A stretch of 64,000 nt of DNA from Leptospira johnsonii (GTDB lineage: Bacteria; Spirochaetota; Leptospiria; Leptospirales; Leptospiraceae): contig NZ_BFAY01000011.1 of assembly GCF_003112675.1 (NCBI RefSeq), forward strand, positions 744,001 to 808,000, written 5' to 3'. The notes beneath the pieces were generated by a model. That model saw only the letters and a program-made list of their open reading frames with translations, was not told where the DNA came from and made no database searches. This document shows, piece after piece, positions 8,635 through 17,906 of the stretch (the first letter of the stretch is position 1; every line of letters begins with the position of its first letter). The translations under genes and the position numbers were made by a program.

Positions 8635-9798
8635 CTACAGACCCAAAGGGTTCTTAAATTCTTTTTTAGGTTTAACTGGAGAACAAAGTTCTCGAATGCG
8701 ATTCCATTCTTTATTAGATATTCCTAATTTTCCTTTAGGATATTCAGGATGAGAGATGATATTCTTTACATATTCAATCCTGTCTTCTGTGGCAGGATGA
8801 GAACTTAAAAAATCAGGGACCTTTACTGTCTCTTGCTCTTCTTCTCCCTCTACAGGAGCATCGTATTCTTCTTGGATCCTTTTAAAAAAGGTTAGGAAAC
8901 CTTCTCCGGTTAAATTTGATTTTTTTAACTTTTCTAAAGCAACCTCGTCCGCTTCGGACTCGTATTCTCTGGAAAATTTTTGGTCATATATGGTAACACT
9001 TAAGACCTCATACAGAGAGTCCATATTTTCCAACATGTCTACTCCCTCGAAACCGGAACCGATACCTAAGGATAATAATAAAACATTTCCGGCAGAGCTG
9101 ATCTGCCTTCGAACCCCATGTCTTTTATGAATATGAGCCATCTCGTGAGCCAATACTCCTGCAAGTTCTTCCGGAGTTTCCGTCTTTTTTAAAAGTTCCG
9201 TAAAAACTACTATGGTCCCGCCAGGCATAGCGAATGCGTTAAACACCTCGTCATCGATCACTATAATATTGTAATCAAAAGGATCGTCCACGTCCTTCAG
9301 CTTCTTGCTGATCTTCTTCATGGTAGATTTTAAACTGGGAGAAGAACATTCGGAAAAATAATCTCGGACCCATCCGGACATTACCTCGGATTGTTTTTTA
9401 TCGTAACTGGTGGGGACAAAAATATAGGCGTAAGAAAGTACTGTATTATAAACAGAAAAAGCCAAAAATGCGGTCAGAATTAAAGCTCCAATCTTAAGAG
9501 CGAAGTTCGTATTCTGCCAAATATCCAAAAATGGGAATTTCTTCTGGGACTTTCTTCCTACAAGGATAGAACTATAACTTTCCTTTGAGTAGAATACGAT
9601 AACGAAACTAAACCTAGGATTTTCCGGATTTCGGATCTCTAATCTGAATTCCCTTCCAACAGGATCTAGGTTTAGAATATCAGAATATTGAAAACTAAAG
9701 GATTTCTGTTCCGATAGAAATACTAGTTTGTCTTTCTCCGGAACCAGATCTCCTTGAAAAGGAATCGCGGTTTTTCCATCGTATAGTTTATCTTTCAT
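8635..9798 (-). CDS. M48 family zinc metallopeptidase with N-terminal cytoplasmic domain
   Basis: A 387-residue protein. Residues 1-85 form a beta-rich domain (GKTAIPFQGDL start), one membrane helix spans about 102-128, and the peptidase follows. The zinc site is HEMAH (His218, Glu219, His222), with the third ligand in YESEADEVA. NAFAMPGG before it is typical of M48 enzymes. It probably acts in envelope protein quality control, as HtpX and BepA relatives do. It is the last gene of a minus-strand set with DUF898 (21-bp gap) and the uracil-DNA glycosylase. Confidence 0.9.
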   Translation of the reverse strand: MKDKLYDGKTAIPFQGDLVPEKDKLVFLSEQKSFSFQYSDILNLDPVGREFRLEIRNPENPRFSFVIVFYSKESYSSILVGRKSQKKFPFLDIWQNTNFALKIGALILTAFLAFSVYNTVLSYAYIFVPTSYDKKQSEVMSGWVRDYFSECSSPSLKSTMKKISKKLKDVDDPFDYNIIVIDDEVFNAFAMPGGTIVVFTELLKKTETPEELAGVLAHEMAHIHKRHGVRRQISSAGNVLLLSLGIGSGFEGVDMLENMDSLYEVLSVTIYDQKFSREYESEADEVALEKLKKSNLTGEGFLTFFKRIQEEYDAPVEGEEEQETVKVPDFLSSHPATEDRIEYVKNIISHPEYPKGKLGISNKEWNRIRELCSPVKPKKEFKNPLGL

Positions 9799-9819
9799 TC
9801 GTAATGTCTCGGATCGGAA

Positions 9820-10776
9820 TTAATCAAAGATGTCCGCCAAGGCCTCCAAAGAACTTTCAAATCCTTCGGCCAATGCGGAAGCTCCCTTATCATATTCAGG
9901 CTGGATCTGTGTAAGATCCGGTTCCACTTCCAAGGAAATCGCTTCGTAGAATAATTTATACCAAATTACCGCAATCCATGGAAATACTAAGCCTATTGTA
10001 AAAAGGATCGAAACATAAGAAATAATCGTATAAACTAATATATCTTCTCCCTTTAAATCGGATTTAAACCTGATCCCGTTTACGGTGGTTTGATTCCAAT
10101 AATAGTTATAAACATTTGCCTGCCACCAAGAAGCATAAAACCCTAATGTAGGCAAAATAAGAAGGAAACCTTTCAGATGGATCCAGAATAAAGATCCTCC
10201 TGTACCATGAAACTTAAATCCAGCGTTCCCGTAATATGTATTCTCTATCTGGAATCTTTTCAAACGGATCGTAAACCAAGAAGAATAAAATCCGAAAGTG
10301 ACGATTATAAGAGGAAGTCCAACCAGAAAAATTTTAACAAGTTCTAGGACTCTTCCTGCAAAATGAAATCTGATATTGTTGTAGGACGTCCTACTTAAAT
10401 GGAATCTTAATCTTCCCACAAAAATAAAAGGTCCTAATATGTATAAGAGAAGAAAGATCGGAATTACGTTGGAGAGAGGTTCAAGCTCTGCAGTAAACAC
10501 CCACCATTTCAAAGGGAATTTAATCGCGCAAAATAATATAATCGCGATCGGAGCTGCTTTCAAAAATCCTAAAAATCTTTCCAGACCAGTAGCATGAAAA
10601 TCGAATCTTTGTCCTAAGAAAATAGTATGTTGTCTTAAGTATCTTTCTACCCTTACTCTTGCCCAAAAAGAATAAATACCTAAGGTACTGATCGTAGCTA
10701 AAGCATTAAAAAGATATAATTTAAGTAGGTCCCATCCGTCTCCGTCAAACTTGGCGCGAGTCGTTGAATTTTCCAT
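9820..10776 (-). CDS. DUF898 (YjgN-like) multi-pass membrane protein
   Basis: A 318-residue protein with about six membrane helices. It is built from two similar halves, each with a YxxxFxxRxxRF/Y-like segment, G-x-Y-x-x-W motifs (LGIYSFWARVRVERYL, FGFYSSWFTIRLKRF, LGFYASWWQANVYNYYW) and an NT/TTYYGN or N-x-x-RF motif, as in DUF898/YjgN. An AGGAG Shine-Dalgarno sequence precedes the ATG. Function unknown. Neighbouring a membrane M48 protease suggests a joint role in envelope maintenance. Confidence 0.88.
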   Translation of the reverse strand: MENSTTRAKFDGDGWDLLKLYLFNALATISTLGIYSFWARVRVERYLRQHTIFLGQRFDFHATGLERFLGFLKAAPIAIILFCAIKFPLKWWVFTAELEPLSNVIPIFLLLYILGPFIFVGRLRFHLSRTSYNNIRFHFAGRVLELVKIFLVGLPLIIVTFGFYSSWFTIRLKRFQIENTYYGNAGFKFHGTGGSLFWIHLKGFLLILPTLGFYASWWQANVYNYYWNQTTVNGIRFKSDLKGEDILVYTIISYVSILFTIGLVFPWIAVIWYKLFYEAISLEVEPDLTQIQPEYDKGASALAEGFESSLEALADIFD

Positions 10777-10807
10777 TCGATTCTCCTGAAATATACTCTC
10801 TGATTAC

Positions 10808-11419
10808 TTATCCCGGTCGTTTCCAATCCAGTCGGTCCAGGACCTTTTTTATATCTTCCCAGACATCTCTTTTTAAGGGACTATTCTCTCCACCGTTGCG
10901 GATTACGTAGCTAGGATGATACGTCGGCATAACAGGGATCCCATGAAAGTCTCCCCAATGTCCTCTGAGTTTGGTAATCCCTTCTTTGGTTCTCAGGATA
11001 AATCTAGTGGAAGGATTTCCTAAGGTTATGATCACCTTCGGTTGTATGATAGAGATTTGTCTAAGCAAAAAAGGAGAACATGCAATCACTTCGTCGTCTT
11101 CGGGAGGTCTGTCTTTTTCGAATTTTAGGTCCACAGTAGGTCTGCATTTAGTAATGTTCGCGATGTAAACACTGTCTCTCGGAACTCCCATCCCTCTTTC
11201 TATAATTCGAGTTAATAATTCTCCTGCCTTTCCTACAAAGGGCCTGCCAGTAAGGTCCTCTTGTTTGCCCGGACCTTCTCCTATGAACATGACTTCTGCA
11301 TTCGGATTCCCTTCTCCGAAAACGGTTTGGGTCCGAGTCGTACTCAATTTACATCGAACACAGGGAGCCACTTCTTTGGCGATGATCTCCAGCTCTTGTT
11401 CTTTTGAAATTTCACTCAT
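10808..11419 (-). CDS. Family 4 uracil-DNA glycosylase with iron-sulfur cluster
   Basis: 203 residues from the ATG at 11419. The frame stays open further upstream, but that extension is antisense to the start of the neighbouring cation exporter and has a Met-rich, artefact-like sequence. The four cluster cysteines are Cys20, Cys23, Cys92 and Cys114. Motif GEGPGKQED (48-55) is the uracil-excision loop, and HPSYVIR (168-174) is the DNA-intercalation/active-site motif. It removes uracil from DNA in base-excision repair. The gene lies 31 bp upstream of the DUF898 gene on the same strand. Confidence 0.93.
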   Translation of the reverse strand: MSEISKEQELEIIAKEVAPCVRCKLSTTRTQTVFGEGNPNAEVMFIGEGPGKQEDLTGRPFVGKAGELLTRIIERGMGVPRDSVYIANITKCRPTVDLKFEKDRPPEDDEVIACSPFLLRQISIIQPKVIITLGNPSTRFILRTKEGITKLRGHWGDFHGIPVMPTYHPSYVIRNGGENSPLKRDVWEDIKKVLDRLDWKRPG

Positions 11420-11512
11420 ACCTGCTCTTATCGATAAAGAGAACCCGTTATCCTGCAACCAATTTCTAAAAAAGTGGCTGGAAGATTTTGAACCATTCTT
11501 TATTTTAGAACC

Positions 11513-12448
11513 ATGCACGGGCATCATCATCACTCCCACGATGATCATCATGGACACTCGCATTCCGGCGATCCTCATTCGACTTCTATGCCCGAAAACT
11601 CTCGTGCATTCTTCTTCGCATTTCTTTTAAACTTCGGATTTGCTGGGATCGAATTTGTAGGTGGATATTTTTTTGATAGTTTAGCTATTCTTTCGGACTC
11701 ACTGCATGATCTGGGAGACAGCGGTTTCCTAGCTCTTGCATGGATCTTTCAAAAGATCGCGGCAAAACCAAGGACCCAAACTTTCACATTCGGCTACAGA
11801 AGACTCAGCCTTTCTGCTGCATTAGTAAATTCTTTTGTTCTATTCTTAGGATCTTTCGGGATCTTATTCTTTGCTGTTTCCAAATTGAAAGAACCGGGTT
11901 CCCCAAACGGTTGGGGAATGTTAGGACTTTCTATATTAGGTGTGATCGTAAACGGAGCAGCTTTATTCAAATTAAAGAATAGTTCCGGCTTAAATGCAAA
12001 GACCGCGTTCCTTCATCTTCTGGAAGATGTACTTGGATGGGTTGCAGTATTCTTCGGCAGTATCGCTTTGATCTTATTCGGTTGGTCTTGGGTGGACCCG
12101 GTCTTATCCATCGTAATCTCTCTTTGGGTTGGGATCCAATCCTTCCGCAATTTAAGAAAGATCTTATTACTACACTTACAATCTTCTCCCGAAGGGATCG
12201 ATACAAAAGAATTAGAAAATCGGATCTTAAAATTGAAAGGAGTTCTCTCCGTTCATGACCTTCATCTTTGGTCTATGGATGGAGATTATCATGTTCTCAC
12301 ACTTCATGTGGGTGTTCAGGAAACTTCTATCGCACAAGCTCAGAAGTTAAAGGAGAAGATCCGTAATATCACCAAAGAATTCCATATCCCTCATGCAACC
12401 GTGGAAGTAGAACCTGCAGGCGCAGAATGTCCTTACCAGGAATGCTGA
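11513..12448 (+). CDS. Cation diffusion facilitator (CzcD/ZitB-type) metal exporter
   Basis: A 311-residue protein. The N-terminus is a His-rich metal-binding stretch (12 of the first 24 residues are His or Asp). Six membrane helices follow. The transport-site signatures are HDLGD (His65-Asp69) in helix 2 and HLLED in helix 5, the His/Asp pairs typical of zinc-preferring members. The C-terminal cytoplasmic domain ([12 protein letters not shown], then HATVEVEP) is the usual CDF regulatory fold, and a CPYQEC tail adds two cysteines. Zinc efflux is the likely role. It is divergent from the glycosylase. Its stop abuts the stop of the convergent chemotaxis receptor with no base between. Confidence 0.93.
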   Translation: MHGHHHHSHDDHHGHSHSGDPHSTSMPENSRAFFFAFLLNFGFAGIEFVGGYFFDSLAILSDSLHDLGDSGFLALAWIFQKIAAKPRTQTFTFGYRRLSLSAALVNSFVLFLGSFGILFFAVSKLKEPGSPNGWGMLGLSILGVIVNGAALFKLKNSSGLNAKTAFLHLLEDVLGWVAVFFGSIALILFGWSWVDPVLSIVISLWVGIQSFRNLRKILLLHLQSSPEGIDTKELENRILKLKGVLSVHDLHLWSMDGDYHVLTLHVGVQETSIAQAQKLKEKIRNITKEFHIPHATVEVEPAGAECPYQEC

Positions 12449-14410
12449 TCAATGGATCCTAAATGAATCGACTAAATCCCTAAGCCTATTTGTTTGCGAA
12501 TTCATTTCGGAAGCCCTAGCTTTCAAAGTTTTTGCCGACCCGTTCGACTCCTCGACTGACTCATTGATCCGATATACTTTGGATGCTATTTCTTGCAATG
12601 CGCTCTTTTGTTCGTTCGTACTCGCGTTGATCGACATCGATCTTTCTTTTATCGCAATTATAGATTCTTCCAGTTTATCCTTAATTTTCAATTCCTCTGG
12701 AAGAAGAAGAATCATTTCATTCAATCCTGAAAAAATAGAATCGACCCCGGAAGTGATTACCCTCCAGGAATTTACAGAAGTACCCACTGCAACCTTGCCT
12801 GCCTTAGCCTCTTCCGAATTATTTGCCACTATTTTCCGTATTTCTAATATACTTTGAGAAGTCTGATCGGCTAATTTCGTTATTTCGGAAGCGACCACGG
12901 CGAACCCTCTCCCAGCTTCTCCGGCCCTTGCGGATTCTATGGATGCGTTAAGCGCAAGCAATTCCACTTTTTCCGCAATTTCATTTATAATATCCACAAT
13001 TTTTCCGATTTTGTCCGAACTGTTGGAAATACCCTCGATCGTCTTTACAAGGAAACTTAGATCCGATTCACTTTCGTTTGCGACTTGTTTCATACTTTCC
13101 GTTGCGGTTTTAACAATTTGAATCCCGTTCGAGATTTTTTCGATGAGGATCGATAGCTCACCGGCTTTCTCAGTTAGAAGAGATAAACTTTCGATCTCTT
13201 GTTCAACCGTGCCAGTTACGAATTCCGAAGAGGACGCAATTTCTTCTGTGGTAGCGCTCAACTCTTGGATCGAGGAAAAATTATCGGTAGAAGTTTTTTC
13301 TAAAGAATCGGAAACGGACATATTCAAATCGGCTATCTCCCTTAATCCTTCCGTAACTTTGATTACATCAGTTAAGACCAATCGAATTCTTTCGACGAAG
13401 GTATTAAAACTTACCGCTATTTCTCCGAATTCCGCGCCGGCATTCTCATCCAATCGTTGAGTTAGATCCCCTTTTCCTACAGCGATACCTTCCATCCTTT
13501 TTACGACTTTCCTGATCTGGGAAGATACTTTGGATAAAGTGATCGCTAGTCCAATAGCAGGGATTGAAAGCAAAACGAAAATGAAGGCGAGTATGGAATA
13601 ATTGCGGACCTTCAAACCGCTTATTCGTTTTACTAAACCTGCCTGTAGAGAGCTGGAAGCTGCCTTGTATAGTTCTTCCGTGTTTAAGGAATTTTTATAC
13701 AATTCTTCGGATAGAAGTCGCCTATAATCATTTGAATCGTTTACATTAGATATCAGCTCGTTTAATTTCTCCAATCCAATCTTAAAATTCGAATAAGGAA
13801 CTTGAAGGTGTTCTTTATATTCCGGACTGGATTCAAGTATCACCGAAAGCCCTCTATCCATGCCAGAAATAGTCTCAGTTAAGACTCCGGATTTAGCGAC
13901 AAGACGGACTTGGAAACTTTCGAATTTAGTTCCCCGTTCCTGATTCAGTCGCTCGATCTCTTCCAGCAATTTATAAAGCATAGGGATACGTATGAGTACG
14001 ATGTCCATTAAGTAGTACGTATCCAAATCCGGATCTAATATAAGATTCGAGATATCTCCGATATGATTATTCAATTTTAAAAGATTGGAGATTTGTTTTT
14101 CCGACAATTCGGACGTTCCATTATCGGGGAATTCCTTTCTGGATGATTCCCAAGAAGACGCTAACCCCTCTTTCAGTTCCGAATTCTTGTAATCGTGATC
14201 AAAAGTTGCAATCCTATCGGACCAATCGGTTTTTTGATCCTTCCAAAGGCGCATTACGCTTCTTAATAAATGAACGCCGGATAATTCCTTTTCCGCGAAC
14301 TCGATCCGGATGTTTTGCTCTGAAACTAAAAAATAAATTATGAATGGGTAAGGGAGGGAAAGAAATGCGGATAAAAATAAAAGCCTTTGCCAGATTTTCC
14401 AATTTTTCAT
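12449..14410 (-). CDS. Methyl-accepting chemotaxis protein
   Basis: A 653-residue receptor. TM1 is at about residues 10-30, a helical periplasmic sensor runs to about 265 (with an [12 protein letters not shown] motif seen in many four-helix-bundle sensors), and TM2 is at about 272-293. HAMP follows, then the signalling domain with the conserved hairpin tip [16 protein letters not shown]. No CheR-docking pentapeptide is visible at the C-terminus (ends DSFRIH). It signals to CheA/CheW to control the flagella. The ligand is unknown. Monocistronic as far as can be seen. Confidence 0.95.
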   Translation of the reverse strand: MKNWKIWQRLLFLSAFLSLPYPFIIYFLVSEQNIRIEFAEKELSGVHLLRSVMRLWKDQKTDWSDRIATFDHDYKNSELKEGLASSWESSRKEFPDNGTSELSEKQISNLLKLNNHIGDISNLILDPDLDTYYLMDIVLIRIPMLYKLLEEIERLNQERGTKFESFQVRLVAKSGVLTETISGMDRGLSVILESSPEYKEHLQVPYSNFKIGLEKLNELISNVNDSNDYRRLLSEELYKNSLNTEELYKAASSSLQAGLVKRISGLKVRNYSILAFIFVLLSIPAIGLAITLSKVSSQIRKVVKRMEGIAVGKGDLTQRLDENAGAEFGEIAVSFNTFVERIRLVLTDVIKVTEGLREIADLNMSVSDSLEKTSTDNFSSIQELSATTEEIASSSEFVTGTVEQEIESLSLLTEKAGELSILIEKISNGIQIVKTATESMKQVANESESDLSFLVKTIEGISNSSDKIGKIVDIINEIAEKVELLALNASIESARAGEAGRGFAVVASEITKLADQTSQSILEIRKIVANNSEEAKAGKVAVGTSVNSWRVITSGVDSIFSGLNEMILLLPEELKIKDKLEESIIAIKERSMSINASTNEQKSALQEIASKVYRINESVEESNGSAKTLKARASEMNSQTNRLRDLVDSFRIH

Positions 14411-14709
14411 TTTTCCCCGCTGCGAACATTTTTTAACTCTTTGGATTGATTATGACGAGGCAAAAGATCTAAATTAACGATTCCTAGGGTTGAAAATTAT
14501 CAATACTTACGATATTCAGCTTTTGGTTGAAGAAATCTATCCCTTATCGGCTCTTTACGAACGTAAACTTTCCCCTCCCCGATCGGAAGCATCTAGGACA
14601 TAATTGTATTTCATTTTGACCTGATAAGCTGGAACTCATTTTAATTCGGCACTTTTAGAACAAACCTTCTCTACTTGACAGCCCGGAAACGACCCGGATT
14701 TTGGTTGGT
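14411..14709. other. AT-rich intergenic region without recognised gene
   Basis: Upstream region of the chemotaxis receptor (reading left) and of a short ORF (reading right). I see no ORF, tRNA or known riboswitch. A TTGACA hexamer at 14675-14680 lies 30 bp before the short ORF, but no good -10 element follows at the right distance. Confidence 0.5.
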
Positions 14710-14859
14710 ATGAACCAAAAAACAGCTAAACTTCTCAAAAAATACGCGGAAGCAAAAGGTATTAACGAGAAACAGATTAAACGTGAATGGCTGGTATTAA
14801 ACGAATTTCAGAAGGACCAAAAAAAACAGGAAATCCTGAAAGAACTGGTTAAAAAGTAA
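14710..14859 (+). CDS. Small lysine-rich protein of 49 residues
   Basis: An ATG-to-TAA frame encoding a strongly charged, probably all-helical peptide: MNQKTAKLLKKYAEAKGINE at the start and KELVKK at the end, with a KQIKREWLVLN core. Codon use resembles the neighbours (GAA, AAA, CTT, GGT). A TTGACA hexamer is 30 bp upstream. Two hairpins follow its stop codon. The length is below usual annotation limits. The heptad-like spacing and KREW segment are reminiscent of small nucleic-acid or protein-binding helices, but I do not recognise the family. It precedes queD. Confidence 0.55.
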   Translation: MNQKTAKLLKKYAEAKGINEKQIKREWLVLNEFQKDQKKQEILKELVKK

Positions 14860-14879
14860 TCGCTACTGAGCCTTCTTAA

Positions 14880-14945
14880 GACCGACTTCGATAGTCGGTC
14901 CATGTATTCCCGGATCGGTACTCCGAAACCGGGCTTTCATTTTTC
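14880..14945 (+). terminator. Paired hairpins between the small ORF and queD
   Basis: Hairpin 1: GACCGAC (14880-14886) and GTCGGTC (14894-14900), 7-bp stem, 7-nt loop. Hairpin 2: CCCGG (14909-14913) and CCGGG (14929-14933) enclosing CGG-TACT-CCG, then CTTTCATTTTT. Hairpin 2 with its T-run looks like an intrinsic terminator 27 bp before the queD start. It may end the short transcript, or act as an attenuator for queD-queC. It does not match the preQ1-I riboswitch pattern as I know it. Confidence 0.5.
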
Positions 14946-14972
14946 AGAATCAACCATTCGTCCAACATCTAA

Positions 14973-15350
14973 ATGGAAGAAATAGAACTTACCAAAGAAT
15001 TTCGTTTCGATGCCGCTCATTTCCTTCCGAATGTTCCGGAAGGTCATAAGTGCAGAAGGATGCACGGGCATAGCTTTCGATTCAAATTACATCTCAAAGG
15101 TAAGGTGGACGAAAAAACTGGTTGGTTGATGGACTTCGCAGAAGTTAGTAAGGTTGTAAAACCTTTGCTCGAAAACTATCTGGATCATTATCTTCTGAAT
15201 GAAATAGAGGATTTAGAAAATCCAACCAGCGAGAATATCAGCATCTGGTTGTGGAAAAAACTAAAACCTCAACTTCCCCTTTTATACAAGATCACATTAA
15301 ACGAAACCTGCACTAGTGCCTGCGTTTATAGCGGACCATCCGAGAAATAA
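14973..15350 (+). CDS. queD: 6-carboxy-5,6,7,8-tetrahydropterin synthase QueD
   Basis: A 125-residue enzyme of the PTPS/QueD family, converting dihydroneopterin triphosphate to carboxytetrahydropterin in queuosine/preQ0 synthesis. Zinc ligands His16 (DAAHFL), His31 and His33 (MHGH), and catalytic Cys27 in CRRMHGH are all present. The C-terminal ENPTSENIS-x-W and ETCTSACVY segments match the family. It is 3 bp upstream of queC. queE is not in this window. Confidence 0.95.
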   Translation: MEEIELTKEFRFDAAHFLPNVPEGHKCRRMHGHSFRFKLHLKGKVDEKTGWLMDFAEVSKVVKPLLENYLDHYLLNEIEDLENPTSENISIWLWKKLKPQLPLLYKITLNETCTSACVYSGPSEK

Positions 15351-15353
15351 AAG

Positions 15354-16061
15354 ATGAGTTCGCCCTCTAAGTCGAACAGCGTTCGAACAAAATCTCATTC
15401 TAAAAATCCGAAAGCAGTCGTTCTTTTCTCAGGCGGCTTGGACTCCACTACTTGTTTGTACCAAGCCATCCAAGATGGTTACTCTCCTATCGCTCTTTCC
15501 TTCGATTATAATCAAAAACACAAACAAGAACTGAAATCAGCTAAAAAGATCGCAAAACTTTTAGATATGCCTCATCTCATCCAAAAATTGAATCCTGAAT
15601 TTTTCCAAGGTTCTTCTCTTACAGAAAGGAAGATCAAGGTCCCGAAAAATTCTCTGGGGCATTCCGAGATCCCAAACACTTATGTTCCCGGAAGGAATAT
15701 TTTGTTTTTATCTTTCGGAGTTTCTTTGGCAGAAGGTATCGGAGCCCAAAGACTCTATATTGGTGTGAATGCTTTGGATTATTCCGGTTATCCGGATTGC
15801 AGACCTGAATTTATCAAAGCGTATTCGGACGCGATCCGTCTAGGGACCAAAACAGGATCAGAAGGTCATCCTCTTGAGATCTGCACGCCTTTGCAGTTCT
15901 TAGACAAAAAAGAGATCGTGTTATTGGGCTCTAAATTAGGTGTTCCATTTTCCATGACTCATTCTTGCTATGATCCCGTCGGAGGCAAACCCTGCGGAAA
16001 ATGCGACTCCTGCTTGCTTCGAAAAAAGGGTTTTCAGGAAGCAGGCGTCCCGGAAAAGTGA
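15354..16061 (+). CDS. queC: 7-cyano-7-deazaguanine synthase QueC
   Basis: A 235-residue enzyme that makes preQ0 from carboxydeazaguanine with ATP and ammonia. The PP-loop SGGLDSTT binds ATP, SFDYNQKHKQEL follows, and the C-terminal zinc cysteines are in SCYDPVGGKPCGKCDSC. The N-terminus has about 20 extra basic residues (SKSNSVRTKSHSKN). The ATG starts 3 bp after the queD stop, so the two are one operon. Confidence 0.96.
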   Translation: MSSPSKSNSVRTKSHSKNPKAVVLFSGGLDSTTCLYQAIQDGYSPIALSFDYNQKHKQELKSAKKIAKLLDMPHLIQKLNPEFFQGSSLTERKIKVPKNSLGHSEIPNTYVPGRNILFLSFGVSLAEGIGAQRLYIGVNALDYSGYPDCRPEFIKAYSDAIRLGTKTGSEGHPLEICTPLQFLDKKEIVLLGSKLGVPFSMTHSCYDPVGGKPCGKCDSCLLRKKGFQEAGVPEK

Positions 16062-16126
16062 ACGAACAGATTTTAAGGCATCGGTTTTGAGGAATTTTCT
16101 CCTGACGCCGTCCATAGGAAGCTAAT

Positions 16127-16408
16127 ATGGAACAGTTCGTAAGCTACCTGACGATATTTTTAATCGCAGTGTTCGTAGGAATCGAGGTCATCAACCGTAT
16201 TCCTCCTCTTTTACATACCCCTCTTATGTCAGGCTCTAATGCCATTTCAGGGATCACAGTCATCGGAGCAATTCTGACTCTTCATACTACAAATCATTGG
16301 ATTATTCAAGTATTAGGATTTCTTGCAATTGTTGCGGCAACCGTCAACGTGATCGGAGGGTTTGTAGTAACTCACCGCATGTTGGGAATGTTCAAGAAAA
16401 AGGATTAA
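16127..16408 (+). CDS. pntA2: NAD(P) transhydrogenase subunit alpha part 2 (membrane piece)
   Basis: A 93-residue protein with three membrane helices, matching the separate C-terminal membrane part of the alpha subunit in three-gene transhydrogenases. GFVVTHRMLGMFKKK at its C-terminus is the family ending. An AGGAAG Shine-Dalgarno sequence precedes the ATG. It is 7 bp upstream of pntB. The NAD-binding part 1 gene, normally next to it, is absent: queC lies directly upstream. Confidence 0.93.
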   Translation: MEQFVSYLTIFLIAVFVGIEVINRIPPLLHTPLMSGSNAISGITVIGAILTLHTTNHWIIQVLGFLAIVAATVNVIGGFVVTHRMLGMFKKKD

Positions 16409-16415
16409 ACCATAA

Positions 16416-17825
16416 ATGGAAAAAGCGTATATCAACCTCATTTATCTTGTTTCAAGTATCCTTTTTATCATTGGATTAAAGTTACTTTCTCATCCTAAAA
16501 CTGCAGTAAAAGGAAACTTCACCGGAGCACTCGGTATGTTCCTAGCTATTGTAGGTGTATTCTTCGAATACGGAACCATTACCCAAAACGATATCATCAT
16601 TATCGGTGCTGGACTCCTAGTAGGAACTGCAATCGGAACTTTTATCGCTCTTAAAGTAGAAATGACCGGAATGCCTCAGCTCGTGGCGCTTCTGAACGGA
16701 CTCGGAGGACTTGCTTCCTTCTTAGTCGGTGGAAACTCCTTGATGGAGATCCTACAACCAGGTCATGATACTAAACAACTTGCAGATCTTCAATTTACCA
16801 TCTCTACTGCAGCAACCGGTATTATCGGAGCAGTGACTCTTACAGGAAGTTTGATCGCTTTCGGAAAACTGCAAGGTCTGATCTCTGAAAAAGCGGTTCG
16901 TTACTTCGGAGACCAGATCGTAAAAATCCTATTTTTGATCGGTGCGCTTTACTTAGGTTATTTGAACGTAACCGAGCCTACTAAGATTGATTGGTACTGG
17001 TACATCGTATTAGTAGCTTCTGTCCTCGGAGTTCTGTTAGTAATTCCTATCGGTGGAGCGGATATGCCTGTGGTAATTGCTCTTCTTAACTCTTATTCCG
17101 GACTTGCAGCTTCCGCTACCGGATTCGTTTTAGGAAACAACGTATTGATCATCTCAGGATCTCTTGTAGGAGCTTCCGGTATCCTTCTTACTCAGATCAT
17201 GTGTAAGGCAATGAACCGTTCTCTTCCGAACGTTCTTTTCGGTGGAATTGGAGCAGCTACTTCTTCCGCTGATTCCGGGGACATCTATGCCGGAAAAACA
17301 AAATCTACTTCCGCAGAAGAAGTGGCAATGTTACTGGATATGGCTCAAAGAGTGGTTATCGTTCCAGGTTACGGAATGGCAGTTGCTCAAGCACAGCACG
17401 CGGTTCGAGAACTTTACAACCAATTAACCGATAGAGGTATCGAAGTTGAATTTGCGATCCATCCGGTTGCAGGAAGGATGCCAGGTCACATGAACGTTCT
17501 ATTAGCAGAAGCTGATATTCCTTACGACAAAATGAAGGAAATGGACGAGATCAATCCTACTTTTAACACTGTAGACGTAGTAATTATCAACGGTGCAAAC
17601 GACGTGGTAAACCCTCTGGCAAAAACAGATCCGGGTTCTCCTATCGCTGGAATGCCGATCCTAGATGTGGACAAAGCAAAAACCATTATCGTGATCAAAC
17701 GTTCTTTAAGCCCGGGATTTGCAGGAGTTCCTAACCCACTCTTCATCCAAGAAAACTGTCTAATGTATTTCCAAGATGGTAAAAAAGCCACCCAAGAAAT
17801 CGTGACTGCACTTAAGGATATCTAA
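16416..17825 (+). CDS. pntB: NAD(P) transhydrogenase subunit beta
   Basis: A 469-residue subunit of the proton-translocating transhydrogenase that forms NADPH from NADH. The N-terminal half has eight or nine membrane helices with the LLNGLGGLAS and LLNSYSGLAA signatures. The C-terminal NADP-binding domain has VIVPGYGMAVAQAQH, HPVAGRMPGHMNVLLAEA and VVIINGANDVVNP motifs, ending with the conserved KRSLSPGFAGVPNPLF block. All are intact. It is followed by a strong terminator. Confidence 0.97.
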   Translation: MEKAYINLIYLVSSILFIIGLKLLSHPKTAVKGNFTGALGMFLAIVGVFFEYGTITQNDIIIIGAGLLVGTAIGTFIALKVEMTGMPQLVALLNGLGGLASFLVGGNSLMEILQPGHDTKQLADLQFTISTAATGIIGAVTLTGSLIAFGKLQGLISEKAVRYFGDQIVKILFLIGALYLGYLNVTEPTKIDWYWYIVLVASVLGVLLVIPIGGADMPVVIALLNSYSGLAASATGFVLGNNVLIISGSLVGASGILLTQIMCKAMNRSLPNVLFGGIGAATSSADSGDIYAGKTKSTSAEEVAMLLDMAQRVVIVPGYGMAVAQAQHAVRELYNQLTDRGIEVEFAIHPVAGRMPGHMNVLLAEADIPYDKMKEMDEINPTFNTVDVVIINGANDVVNPLAKTDPGSPIAGMPILDVDKAKTIIVIKRSLSPGFAGVPNPLFIQENCLMYFQDGKKATQEIVTALKDI

Positions 17826-17862
17826 GAAGAATTTTCCGAAAAATAGCGGAAATGATTCTTGC

Positions 17863-17891
17863 AAAAGGGAGGCTATGGCCTCCCTTTTTTT
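17863..17891 (+). terminator. Intrinsic terminator after pntB
   Basis: AAAAGGGAGGC (17863-17873) pairs with GCCTCCCTTTT (17878-17888) around a 4-nt TATG loop and runs into a T-tract. It is an almost ideal rho-independent terminator 38 bp after the pntB stop. Confidence 0.9.
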
Positions 17892-17906
17892 ATTAGGAGC
17901 ATTCCA

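Noticed and set aside
11420..11578. N-terminal extension of the uracil-DNA glycosylase frame
   Set aside because: It is antisense to the His-rich start of the cation exporter and reads as Met/Val-rich artefact; the ATG at 11419 begins directly before the cluster cysteines.
14880..14945. preQ1 riboswitch before queD
   Set aside because: The hairpins do not show the short preQ1-I stem, A-rich tail and pseudoknot pattern; only generic hairpins can be claimed.
17859..17906. Upstream TTG start for the DUF454 protein
   Set aside because: The segment is the pntB terminator hairpin; the TTG at 17907 has AGGAG at correct spacing.
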